This document shows positions 54,408-60,631 of a stretch of 64,000 nucleotides of DNA, piece by piece. The DNA lies in NCBI GenBank assembly GCA_032622095.1, contig CP136065.1:152279577-152343576 (forward strand), read 5' to 3'. The translations under genes were made by a program, and so were the position numbers. How positions within the stretch are numbered: position 1 is the stretch's first letter; the number at the start of each line of letters is the position of its first letter. The notes under the pieces were generated by a model. That model was given only the letters and a program-made list of their open reading frames with translations. It searched no databases and was not told the DNA's origin. The DNA is from Siphonodentalium dalli. Taxonomy: Eukaryota > Mollusca > Scaphopoda > Gadilida > Siphonodentaliidae.

Positions 54408-54549
54408 GTCCCATCAACTCACTATCAAATTCCTATCATTGCGGCAATGAGATCCCATATATATACATGTACACTGTATGCGAATTATGATTCCCAGGGT
54501 TAATTTGTCCCATCAATTCACTATCAAATTCCTTCCATTGCAGCCATGA
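54408..54549 (+). repeat. Direct repeat spanning the start codon of the methyltransferase gene
   Basis: Two 43-bp copies, 54,408-54,450 and 54,507-54,549, are 99 bp apart and share TCCCATCAA and TCACTATCAAATTCCT. Both end in ATGA. The second ATG is the annotated start (54,546). The first (54,447) is in the same frame but meets TAA at 54,501-54,503, just before the second copy, so it can only be a short upstream ORF. Confidence 0.8.
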
Positions 54550-55601
54550 AATATAAAGCCTGGAGTTGTTTTGTAACGAAACGGATATTCATCTGTGCCT
54601 TGATCGTATTCACGGCATATCAAGTTTATGTGATTGTTGGTGTTATTTCATATTATTTCGCCCGACAATCAGATGATGTCAGAAACAGCTCCAGCCCCAT
54701 ACAGGATCAAGGCAGTGTGCATGGAGGGGACAATAGTGGACGGCCACTTCTGGTGAGCCAGCAATTGGTCGGCTCTAAAGACCTCGGTCGAAGTCAACCA
54801 CGGAAGAAATACGATTTGTTATGTCGCAGCAAAACAAAGAAGTGGGACAGCTGCAGTCATATATGCTCAACGAATGAAAACTTCGTAAACGTAACTTTGA
54901 GAACACCGGGCGGAAACGTATCTATTTTCATTCATGATTTGAAGGCTGACAGATATGTTTCGGGAAGTATTAAAAACGACGGGGTATTTGAAAAAGTATT
55001 GGTCAACATCATGTGGCGACAACTACTAACGTATCCTGCCGCGGTGTTTCTGGACATCGGAGCTCACATTGGACAGTACTCTCTACTTGCTGCAAAAGCT
55101 GACCACGACGTGTTCTCTGTTGACCCTATCATTTCAAACCTTCAGCGGTTTTGTAAATCGTTCTCGGTCAACAATTTTAAACACTCTGTTACAGCAATAT
55201 ATGGTGCCTTGTCTGATAACAAAACAAATGTGTCACTAGTGGTAGAAAGACATAATATTGGTGGAACTAGTGTCAAGTCTGGCGGTTCAATTCCTTGTCA
55301 TCTTCTTGACGATTTACTGCCTCTAATTAACTCGAAACAAGTGATCGCGAAGATGGACGTGGAGGGTCACGAACACAAAGTCCTTGGAGGAGGTTGGAGG
55401 TTTTTCAAGGAGAATGATGTGAGGTTTGTCTTGATGGAATGGCGGTTCCACCACAAAGTCCATTCAGACAGGCTATCGATTCTCAAATTCATGAAAGTAC
55501 ATAACATGGTGCCTTATCATTTAGACCTCACACGAAAACTTGACACCTCAAATGTTCAGTACTGGGGTCCCACTGAACTTTTATGGGTTAAAGAAACATA
55601 G
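54546..55601 (+). CDS. FkbM-family methyltransferase domain protein, single-pass membrane anchored
   Basis: This 351-residue single-exon protein has a short basic N-terminus and a hydrophobic segment at about residues 14-37, suggesting a type II Golgi/ER membrane protein with a luminal catalytic domain. A low-complexity stem (about 40-90) follows. Residues 167-180, VFLDIGAHIGQYSL, form the SAM-binding motif I; SVDP (191-194) is the acidic strand after it. NIGGTS (237-242), KMDVEGHEHKVL (269-280) and MEWRFH (297-302) are typical of the FkbM/Methyltransf_21 fold. Cysteines at 93, 103 and 107 in the stem fit a luminal domain. The start is chosen because the membrane anchor begins at once and the upstream in-frame ATG is blocked by a stop. 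FkbM domains are known as O-methyltransferases; animal members are often expanded families acting on unknown, probably glycan-linked, substrates. Substrate here is unknown. No AATAAA is obvious close downstream. Confidence 0.88.
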   Translation: MKYKAWSCFVTKRIFICALIVFTAYQVYVIVGVISYYFARQSDDVRNSSSPIQDQGSVHGGDNSGRPLLVSQQLVGSKDLGRSQPRKKYDLLCRSKTKKWDSCSHICSTNENFVNVTLRTPGGNVSIFIHDLKADRYVSGSIKNDGVFEKVLVNIMWRQLLTYPAAVFLDIGAHIGQYSLLAAKADHDVFSVDPIISNLQRFCKSFSVNNFKHSVTAIYGALSDNKTNVSLVVERHNIGGTSVKSGGSIPCHLLDDLLPLINSKQVIAKMDVEGHEHKVLGGGWRFFKENDVRFVLMEWRFHHKVHSDRLSILKFMKVHNMVPYHLDLTRKLDTSNVQYWGPTELLWVKET

Positions 55602-56028
55602 CTTGCGAACTTTCGGTGTTGCGGCTCGCATTTCTTTGTCATTTTGATATATTATTATCTTTTTAACTCATACATTGCGCAGCACAATACGGTATCTCGA
55701 AGGCTAGCAACTAAAGAGTTCATGGACATTAAGAGAAACGACAGACATAGATATAACAAGAAAGAAAGGAATGGCCATTTGGTTATTTCTCTACATTTTG
55801 AAGCGGTAATATGATGCACGTAACATACTATATATCCACAGCATAATATGTGATTTTACATAAATTGATTTACACATAATTATGTATGACTAAAGGACAT
55901 ATTTATTATATTTCATCGAACAATTCGAACTTGTAGCATGCATACTACATAACCGGGTCCTGCCAACAGCAACTACTCGACTGTTCAAATGTCCGTCATA
56001 AGATGTTAACCCTTTACCCAACAGAACG
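55602..56028. other. Intergenic DNA after the methyltransferase gene
   Basis: AT-rich sequence without a recognised gene, clear polyadenylation signal or strong repeat. It ends at 56,006-56,031 in a 26-bp stretch (CCTTTACCCAACA) that recurs at 62,318-62,343 with two differences. Confidence 0.4.
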
Positions 56029-56322
56029 GCCCTGTGCCAATGCATTCTCTTATATATGCGAGTCGACCATATGTCGCCTCGCATATATAAGAGAATGCAT
56101 TGGCTTAACATATTAAAAATGATAAAATTGTCAAAGAATGTAGAAAAATATTATAAAAATTGTTAAAAAATGTAAGAAAAAATTATAAAATTGTTAAAGA
56201 ATGTAAGAAAAAATGGTAAAAAGTGTTAAAAAAGGATTTTTTTTAGGCCAATGCATTCTCTTATATATGCGAGGCGACCTATGGTCGACTCGCATATATA
56301 AGAGAATGCATTGGCACAGGGC
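56029..56322. mobile_element. 294-bp foldback/MITE-like element with nested inverted repeats
   Basis: Two 69-bp hairpins, 56,036-56,104 and 56,247-56,315, frame an AT-rich centre. Each hairpin is itself a near-perfect palindrome starting with GCCAATGCATTCTC and ending with its complement. The two hairpins are reverse complements of each other with one mismatch, and matching GCCCTGT/ACAGGGC ends extend the terminal repeat to 76 bp. The centre (56,122-56,246) is a ~32-bp tandem repeat of about 3.5 copies (ATAAAATTGTTAAAGAATG). It has no coding capacity, so it would be non-autonomous. No clear target-site duplication was found. A solo related arm lies at 47,888. Confidence 0.85.
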
Positions 56323-56522
56323 ATAACTGTAACCATCACAATGTGGCCAATGAACCGGTTCCAATGATATCCATATTAGAAGATAATGCAACTCGTTAGC
56401 TTCAATCGTAAAATTGGGCGTAAGTGTATTTTGAGTATGTTAGTACTATAGTACTATATATTTGAGAATCGTTGATAAAAATGGGCGTAAGTATATTTTC
56501 GATATGGTCGTGTCCAAAAAAT

Positions 56523-56700
56523 TTCAAAAATTTCAAAAACTTCAAAAATTTCAAAAACTTCAAAAACTTCAAAAATTTCAAAAACTTTCAAAAATTTCAA
56601 AAATTTCAAAAACTTCAAAAATTTCAAAAACTTCAAAAATTTCAAAAACTTCAAAAATTTCAAATAATTTCAAAAACTTCAAAAATTTCAAAAATTTCAA
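56523..56700. repeat. 9-bp tandem repeat (TTCAAAAAY)n, long allele
   Basis: About 20 copies of TTCAAAAAT or TTCAAAAAC. Nine is a multiple of three, so long Lys/Phe/Asn repeat frames open on both strands; they are not genes. The duplicated copy at 62,559 is much shorter. Confidence 0.9.
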
Positions 56701-57103
56701 TATAATGGTGGACAATACACTCACGATGTGACAACATATACAGACATAGGCATAGTGTTATACAGTCTTCTATGTACCAACGCTATGACATAATTAAAGG
56801 GGGATAATGCACGCACGGTGTGGAATGTTAAAGTGACACGAGGTAAGGGACGTTATGTAATATTGGTGTGTGAATATTAAAGGAGCACAATGCGCTCTAA
56901 AGGGACACACGGCACTCATTTTGAATGAATGTTAAAGAAACACAATACACACACAGTGGGTGAAAGTTAAAATGACACAGAACAATATTTAAACTTCAAA
57001 TTTAGGGTTCTTAATGTACCATTTATGTATCGTTTCTCGCTCTACAATCTCCCCTCCCCACTTATAGATATATAACGAAGACGAGAATAACATGTTGATG
57101 AAG

Positions 57104-57109
57104 TTTATT
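57104..57109 (-). promoter_or_regulatory. Polyadenylation signal AATAAA
   Basis: TTTATT on the plus strand reads AATAAA on the minus strand, 5 bases after the TAA stop of the acidic finger protein. A signal this tight to the stop is typical of compact viral transcription units. The duplicate has the same at 62,920-62,925. Confidence 0.6.
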
Positions 57110-57114
57110 GAAAT

Positions 57115-57690
57115 TTAATCATTGTCTGAATCTTCGACTGTTAGATTTATTTCTAAGAGTTTCTTGAATTTTCTCATCGCTTCATCTGCAGCCCATTCAT
57201 TATTATATCCGTGTTTGGTCAGTTTGACCATTTTCTTCATGATCATGTTATGTATGCGTGATGTTTTCAATCGATACTGGTATTCTATTAATCGTCTATA
57301 ACTTTTGAGAAAGAGAGCAAACTCTGTGTCGATGGTAGCCTCTTTTCCCGACATGCTCTCATCTCCCGACATGCTCTCTTCTCCTTTCGCATCATTGGTG
57401 ACGCGTTTCATCATACTTTTGAATGTGTCCATCTCGTTGACACATCGCGCAGCTTTCTTAAGACCGAATACTGTTCTACTACCGACGACATTATCATCTT
57501 CTGAATCTGACGAAGCGGTTCTAGATTCAGATGAAGATGAACGGGGAACGATATCAGATTCTAGGTCATCGGTATCTTCTCCGAAGAAATCTGTTTTTGT
57601 CTCGGACATAACTCCGTGTTTAATCTGTTTATGTCTTTGTAGATTGTAGTTCGTCGATAAAATATTTCCGCGTAAATGACACCCGTGCAT
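57115..57690 (-). CDS. Acidic protein with a degenerate N-terminal C2H2 finger (viral-like)
   Basis: The 191-residue product begins with one finger-like unit: Cys4, then NYNLQRH with His20 and His25. A canonical C2H2 finger needs a second cysteine at position 7, where this protein has Arg, so zinc binding is doubtful. A Ser/Glu/Asp-rich region (residues 35-68) and a repeated ESMSG (105-115) follow, then a charged, probably helical C-terminal half (122-181). From memory of the family layout, a lone C2H2 finger, acidic linker and helical tail is common in uncharacterised proteins linked to Polinton/adintovirus elements of marine invertebrates; this is inference. An in-frame stop lies 12 bp before the ATG, so the start cannot extend. 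The first 62 bp overlap the 80-aa ORF in another frame. An AATAAA follows the stop. An identical protein is encoded at 62,931-63,506. Confidence 0.65.
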   Translation of the reverse strand: MHGCHLRGNILSTNYNLQRHKQIKHGVMSETKTDFFGEDTDDLESDIVPRSSSSESRTASSDSEDDNVVGSRTVFGLKKAARCVNEMDTFKSMMKRVTNDAKGEESMSGDESMSGKEATIDTEFALFLKSYRRLIEYQYRLKTSRIHNMIMKKMVKLTKHGYNNEWAADEAMRKFKKLLEINLTVEDSDND

Positions 57691-57871
57691 TATCGCGAAT
57701 TATTGGAAGAACGATCACTCTTATAAGTAGCGATAAAAAGAGAGAATATGGTGTGGTATACAACCGTCGCGTTAAGAGTACGTTCGTCCCGGGTCTAGGG
57801 TATAGATCTTTGACCGCTGGTGATTCAAATAATGCCAATTTATCAGTATGGTACTCTCTGTATTCATTCAT
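57629..57871 (-). CDS. Hypothetical 80-aa protein with a hydrophobic segment
   Basis: I do not recognise this ORF. It has a polar N-terminal half and a hydrophobic stretch at about residues 43-58 (SLFLSLLIRVIVLPII), followed by a basic tail. Its last 62 bp overlap the start of the acidic finger gene in a different frame, and it starts 63 bp after the end of the preceding small basic gene. The duplicate at 63,445-63,687 encodes the same 80 residues; the one base change inside it (57,788 C, 63,604 A) is synonymous in this frame. That is weak support for it being a real gene. It could also be the first part of a protein joined to the next ORF by frameshifting or splicing. Confidence 0.4.
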   Translation of the reverse strand: MNEYREYHTDKLALFESPAVKDLYPRPGTNVLLTRRLYTTPYSLFLSLLIRVIVLPIIRDNARVSFTRKYFIDELQSTKT

Positions 57872-57934
57872 GATTTGGCTAATCGAATGACACTTCGCTT
57901 TTCATTTTCTTATTATTATTAGACAAACCTCCAG

Positions 57935-58201
57935 CTAACACTCTCTTGGTGATTTTTTGGACGCTTTACGTGTGTTTGTCAACTTATTTGCTGCAACTTC
58001 GACCTTAGCCATTTCAATCGCTTGCGCGACGGGCGTCACTACGTTAATATGTGGTCTTAGAACGTCTTCTTCACTATCACTATTTTTAGTTCTGGCAATA
58101 AAGTAGCGACCCTTATTATCTGGCGTTAACTTCCCATCAATCATGTCTCTGAAATGTTTTCTCCACTTTTCAATATCTGTTGGAATATACGGGATCGACA
58201 T
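57935..58201 (-). CDS. Small basic-tailed protein, Polinton/adintovirus-like (tentative)
   Basis: The 88-residue product has an N-terminal segment with IPTDIEKWRKHFRDM (7-20) and GKLTPDNKGRY (23-33), an acidic patch SDSEED (41-46), a TPVAQAIEMAKVEV helix (56-69) and a Lys/Arg-rich tail (73-86). The pattern of a Trp-x-x-His-Phe-containing N-terminus, a Pro-Val-Ala-Gln-type helix and a basic tail resembles small proteins I associate with Polinton/adintovirus elements, where such genes are thought to encode core or minor virion components. I cannot verify that here. It is on the same strand as its neighbours, 63 bp upstream of the 80-aa ORF and 176 bp downstream of the membrane protein. The visible part of the duplicate (63,751-64,000) is identical in the residues seen. 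Confidence 0.55.
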   Translation of the reverse strand: MSIPYIPTDIEKWRKHFRDMIDGKLTPDNKGRYFIARTKNSDSEEDVLRPHINVVTPVAQAIEMAKVEVAANKLTNTRKASKKSPREC

Positions 58202-58377
58202 GTTTCTTCAAATGTAGTGTACAAGTCACTCTTTTTTCTGCATTTATTCTAGAAAGTTTATCGTCTCTTACAAAAATCGATTATCTGGATATTTATTAAT
58301 CGAATCGTCGCTAGTCAGGTACAGATAATAATTATCCATATGACTAGTTTCTAAAAACAAAAATTCAAAGAGAATCA

Positions 58378-58845
58378 TTATTCTTCTCTTATAGTTTTAT
58401 CGATATCACTGAATATATGCTTGAAGTTGGACCACTGGTTCAAATTTAACGGAATACTTATAATCGTCGGGGTGTTATTCACAACTCGTCTAATGTCGGT
58501 ATAAATGTGTCCTTGATTATTACATACTGTAACAGTAATGTTTGATGGTATTGTCCACTTTTTCACGAAAACACACGGGTGTTGTTCGTAATCATTGGGT
58601 TGTGACTCATTCGTATGAAGTAATTCATAATCCATCGACTCACGTGGTATCTTCTTTGGAACTAAAATAAATGGTAGTGACACAGTTATTACCATAATAG
58701 TAAATCCTATCCATTTAATGATATTAATACGTAGACGACCACGTTCTGTTTGAAACATATTCGTCAAGGTACCTGTTCTATTATCCATGATTGTAATTGT
58801 TCCCGTGTATAGCTTACTCTTATTAATTTTGATAGCTGGCGACAT
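58378..58845 (-). CDS. Single-pass membrane protein of unknown function (viral-like context)
   Basis: The 155-residue product has a 41-residue N-terminal part rich in Lys/Arg and Thr. It is followed by a strong transmembrane segment at about 43-62 (IIKWIGFTIMVITVSLPFIL) and a ~90-residue C-terminal domain. The positive charges before the segment suggest the C-terminal part is luminal or external. Two cysteines (91 and 108) could form a disulfide there, and SNIT (101-104) is a potential N-glycosylation site. There is no signal peptide or second membrane segment. I do not recognise a family. It could be a small virion or host-membrane protein of the element to which its neighbours belong, by context only. 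The start ATG is the first in the frame; TAA closes it. Confidence 0.55.
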   Translation of the reverse strand: MSPAIKINKSKLYTGTITIMDNRTGTLTNMFQTERGRLRINIIKWIGFTIMVITVSLPFILVPKKIPRESMDYELLHTNESQPNDYEQHPCVFVKKWTIPSNITVTVCNNQGHIYTDIRRVVNNTPTIISIPLNLNQWSNFKHIFSDIDKTIREE

Positions 58846-58973
58846 CCGACTCTAAAATCCATGAATTAAATTTGACTGGCCATGAATGCCAATGCACCAT
58901 GATAGTTATCGATGTCAATAATGCGTTTCGTTGAGATCTTGATTGAGTTGATGACAATATTCTGAAAAAATTC

Positions 58974-58990
58974 TTTTCGATCTATAAAAT
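58974..58990 (+). promoter_or_regulatory. Repeated TATA-containing motif, copy 1
   Basis: TTTTCGATCTATAAAAT occurs here and again at 60,425-60,441 in the same orientation. At 17 bp with a TATAAA core this is unlikely by chance within 1.5 kb. Nothing clearly coding follows this copy on the plus strand; the pyrimidine minisatellite starts about 40 bp downstream. Confidence 0.45.
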
Positions 58991-59030
58991 GCTGCTTTTT
59001 TATTATCGACATGATCACTTGCTCACCTCT

Positions 59031-59430
59031 TGCTCACTTGCTCTTTTTCTCCTCTTCTTTTGCTCTTTTGCCTTGCTCACTTGCTCTTTTTCTCCTCTTC
59101 TTTTGCTCTTTTGCTCTTTTCCCTTGCTCACTTGCTCTTTTTCTCCTCTTCTCTTGCTCCTTTGCTCTTTTCCCTTGCTCACTTGCTCTTTTTCTCCTCT
59201 TCTTTTGCTCTTTTGTCTTGCTCACTTGCTCTTTTTCTCCTCTTCTTTTGCTCTTTTGCTCTTTTCCCTTGCTCACTTGATCTTTTTCTCCTCTTCTCTT
59301 GCTCTTTTGCTCTTTTCCCTTCCTCACTTGCTCTTTTTCTCCTCTTCTCTTGCTCTTTTGCTCTTTTCCCTTGCTCACTTGCTCTTTTTCTCCTCTTCTC
59401 TTGCTCTTTTGCTCTTTTCCCTCTTGCTCA
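59031..59430. repeat. Minisatellite with 51-bp unit, nearly pure pyrimidine strand
   Basis: TGCTCACTTGCTC recurs at 59,031, 59,074, 59,125, 59,176, 59,219, 59,270, 59,321, 59,372 and 59,425, giving units of 43, 51, 51, 43, 51, 51, 51 and 53 bp. The 43-bp units lack one 8-bp GCTCTTTT sub-repeat. Plus-strand bases are almost all C/T with spaced G. Because 51 is divisible by three, long frames open in every phase; they have no other protein features and are not called as genes. Confidence 0.92.
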
Positions 59431-59468
59431 CTTGCACGTTTGCTTTTTCCCCTCTCCCCTGACGTTTG

Positions 59469-59471
<3 letters not shown>

Positions 59472-59538
<67 letters not shown>

Positions 59539-59548
59539 CACACACACA
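59472..59548. repeat. (TA)n microsatellite with short CA tail
   Basis: Continuous TA dinucleotides from 59,473 to about 59,529, then TTTATATATACACACACACA. It lies right after the minisatellite and right after (downstream of) the stop of the Bcl-2-like gene on the minus strand. Confidence 0.95.
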
Positions 59549-59555
59549 ATTGATA

Positions 59556-60137
59556 TTAATATGTTTGCCAATAATTTACACATCCATGAATCGATCTGAA
59601 AACATTATGGTTCATTGTCAACATTTTTGACGAGTAATTGTCAATATTTAGACATTCCTGGAAGAAATTATCCCAACTGCCTTCCAGTTCGACCCATTGG
59701 TTAGTGTATAATGTCACGATAGTGTGTGCCCATTGCACAATTTCGCTGACCAATGAGAAGTCGTTGTCTTTGTATGCTTTTAAACACATTTTTCCTGTGA
59801 ACAGGAATGCAGCCATTATTCTCTCCCATGTGTAGGGGCCATCTTCCTGAAATATATTGTCCAACAAGTCACTAAATATATAGGGAAAATGATCCCTATC
59901 GTAACTGTCCAATTTCCCTGTCAGCTCATTTAACAGCCACATGTTATAATTTTCCAGCTGTTGAAGTATTCTTCTGGTGCAGTCACGTATTTCATCTAAC
60001 TCTGATAAATAAAAGTTATTAGTGTCTGGGTAATGAAAGCCGTTTCTCAGAATGATATGCCTGACATAACATTTCATCAAATATTTCGTAACTGCGCCAA
60101 CTTCCATACTGTTCAATTTCTTGAGCTGTGTATCCAT
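59556..60137 (-). CDS. Bcl-2-like protein, intronless, viral-like context
   Basis: The 193-residue product has the landmarks of the Bcl-2 fold. Residues 102-118 (TWERIMAAFLFTGK core) match the BH1 pattern of an aromatic/Trp, Arg-Ile, small residues, Phe, then Gly in the central hairpin. Residues 148-161 (WVELEGSWDNFFQE) match BH2, with the paired tryptophans and Gly. A helical N-terminus (14-31) may correspond to BH4. No clear BH3 LxxxGD is seen and the C-terminus (172-193) is not hydrophobic, so there is no usual membrane tail. Family members control mitochondrial outer-membrane permeabilisation; DNA viruses often carry anti-apoptotic homologues, but direction of action cannot be read from sequence. 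The gene is intronless and on the same strand as the viral-like genes below it, 710 bp upstream of the membrane protein. Its start and 46 bp upstream lie in a 99-bp inverted repeat. A captured host retrocopy is the alternative. Confidence 0.72.
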   Translation of the reverse strand: MDTQLKKLNSMEVGAVTKYLMKCYVRHIILRNGFHYPDTNNFYLSELDEIRDCTRRILQQLENYNMWLLNELTGKLDSYDRDHFPYIFSDLLDNIFQEDGPYTWERIMAAFLFTGKMCLKAYKDNDFSLVSEIVQWAHTIVTLYTNQWVELEGSWDNFFQECLNIDNYSSKMLTMNHNVFRSIHGCVNYWQTY

Positions 60138-60183
60138 TATTATTTTTCCCCTTCTACGTCAGACATAAAATATCAGCAGTCCC
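60085..60183. repeat. 99-bp inverted repeat, left arm
   Basis: This arm is the exact reverse complement, without gaps, of 60,511-60,609. It holds the first 53 coding bases of the Bcl-2-like gene (from 60,137 leftward) plus 46 bp of its upstream region, including TCTACGTCAGACATAAAATA. Arms are separated by 327 bp. Confidence 0.95.
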
Positions 60184-60214
60184 TTTATTATGTTGAGCCA
60201 GCTAACCAATCAAA

Positions 60215-60475
60215 ATGCATGATATTAACGTGTTCAATAGTCTGCCGGAGAAGCACTGTGTAGACGGGGAATCAACAGGTCTTGTCGGTAAGAGAGTCAG
60301 ACGAGAAGTGAAGTCTCGGCTATTAAAACATAGTAATGCGATAGCGAACATCAAACGAGTCTGGGCACGCATATCTGTCAAAAGATACAATAGCCGTCAT
60401 TGGTCAATCTATCCTCGGTATCACTTTTCGATCTATAAAATCAATTTCACCGAGAGGTTCCCTCGTCATTGGTAG
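60215..60475 (+). CDS. Doubtful 86-aa basic ORF between the inverted repeat arms
   Basis: The ORF fills most of the 327-bp spacer. It is rich in Arg and Lys (KRVRREVKSRLLKHSN, residues 26-41) and has no recognisable domain. A frame on the opposite strand covers part of it. It could be a fragment of a gene brought in by the rearrangement that made the inverted repeat, or chance. The TATA motif at 60,425 lies within its 3' end. Confidence 0.15.
   Translation: MHDINVFNSLPEKHCVDGESTGLVGKRVRREVKSRLLKHSNAIANIKRVWARISVKRYNSRHWSIYPRYHFSIYKINFTERFPRHW
60425..60441 (+). promoter_or_regulatory. Repeated TATA-containing motif, copy 2
   Basis: TTTTCGATCTATAAAAT, identical to 58,974-58,990. It is enclosed by a short inverted repeat, CCTCGGT at 60,413 and ACCGAGAGG at 60,449. 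The plus-strand ATG of the truncated Bcl-2-like copy lies 116 bp downstream, with GTGACGTAA (60,474-60,482) between. It looks like a promoter of the ancestral gene; this is inference. Confidence 0.5.
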
Positions 60476-60510
60476 TGACGTAATTGCGGCGTTTTGCGGT
60501 ATTTTACTGC

Positions 60511-60609
60511 GGGACTGCTGATATTTTATGTCTGACGTAGAAGGGGAAAAATAATAATGGATACACAGCTCAAGAAATTGAACAGTATGGAAGTTGGCGC
60601 AGTTACGAA
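60511..60609. repeat. 99-bp inverted repeat, right arm
   Basis: Exact reverse complement of 60,085-60,183. Identity ends abruptly at both sides: inward the left arm continues TTTATTATG while the complementary right side reads GCAGTAAAA; outward the sequences are unrelated. Confidence 0.95.
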
Positions 60610-60631
60610 GCGTGGGAGACATTATTCTTAA
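60557..60631 (+). pseudogene. Truncated mirror copy of the Bcl-2-like gene start
   Basis: The right inverted-repeat arm repeats the first 53 coding bases of the gene at 60,137, so its first 17 residues and two bases of codon 18 match. After the arm ends, the frame runs seven unrelated codons and stops at 60,629-60,631. No Bcl-2 homology motif is present, so it cannot act as one. Confidence 0.8.

Larger units (their letters stand above)
56378..58201. repeat. Segmental direct duplication, copy 1
   Basis: This block recurs at 62,415 to beyond the window end. The offset is 6,037 bp at the left and 5,816 bp from 56,830 on. The change comes from contraction of the 9-bp repeat and loss of about 130 bp (56,700-56,826) in copy 2. 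Outside that indel only a handful of base differences were seen: 57,016, 57,139, 57,472, 57,788 and 57,883. Its right boundary cannot be seen because copy 2 runs off the window. Confidence 0.9.

Noticed and set aside
56454-56731. Lys/Phe/Asn repeat proteins on both strands
   Set aside because: They are translations of the 9-bp TTCAAAAAY microsatellite.
57305-57649. 114-codon plus-strand frame (and its duplicate at 63,121-63,465)
   Set aside because: It is the antisense shadow of the acidic finger gene, with no features of its own.
58989-59599. Leu/Phe/Ser-rich and Lys/Glu-rich frames of up to 189 codons
   Set aside because: They are translations of the 51-bp minisatellite and TA run in every frame; 51 is a multiple of three.
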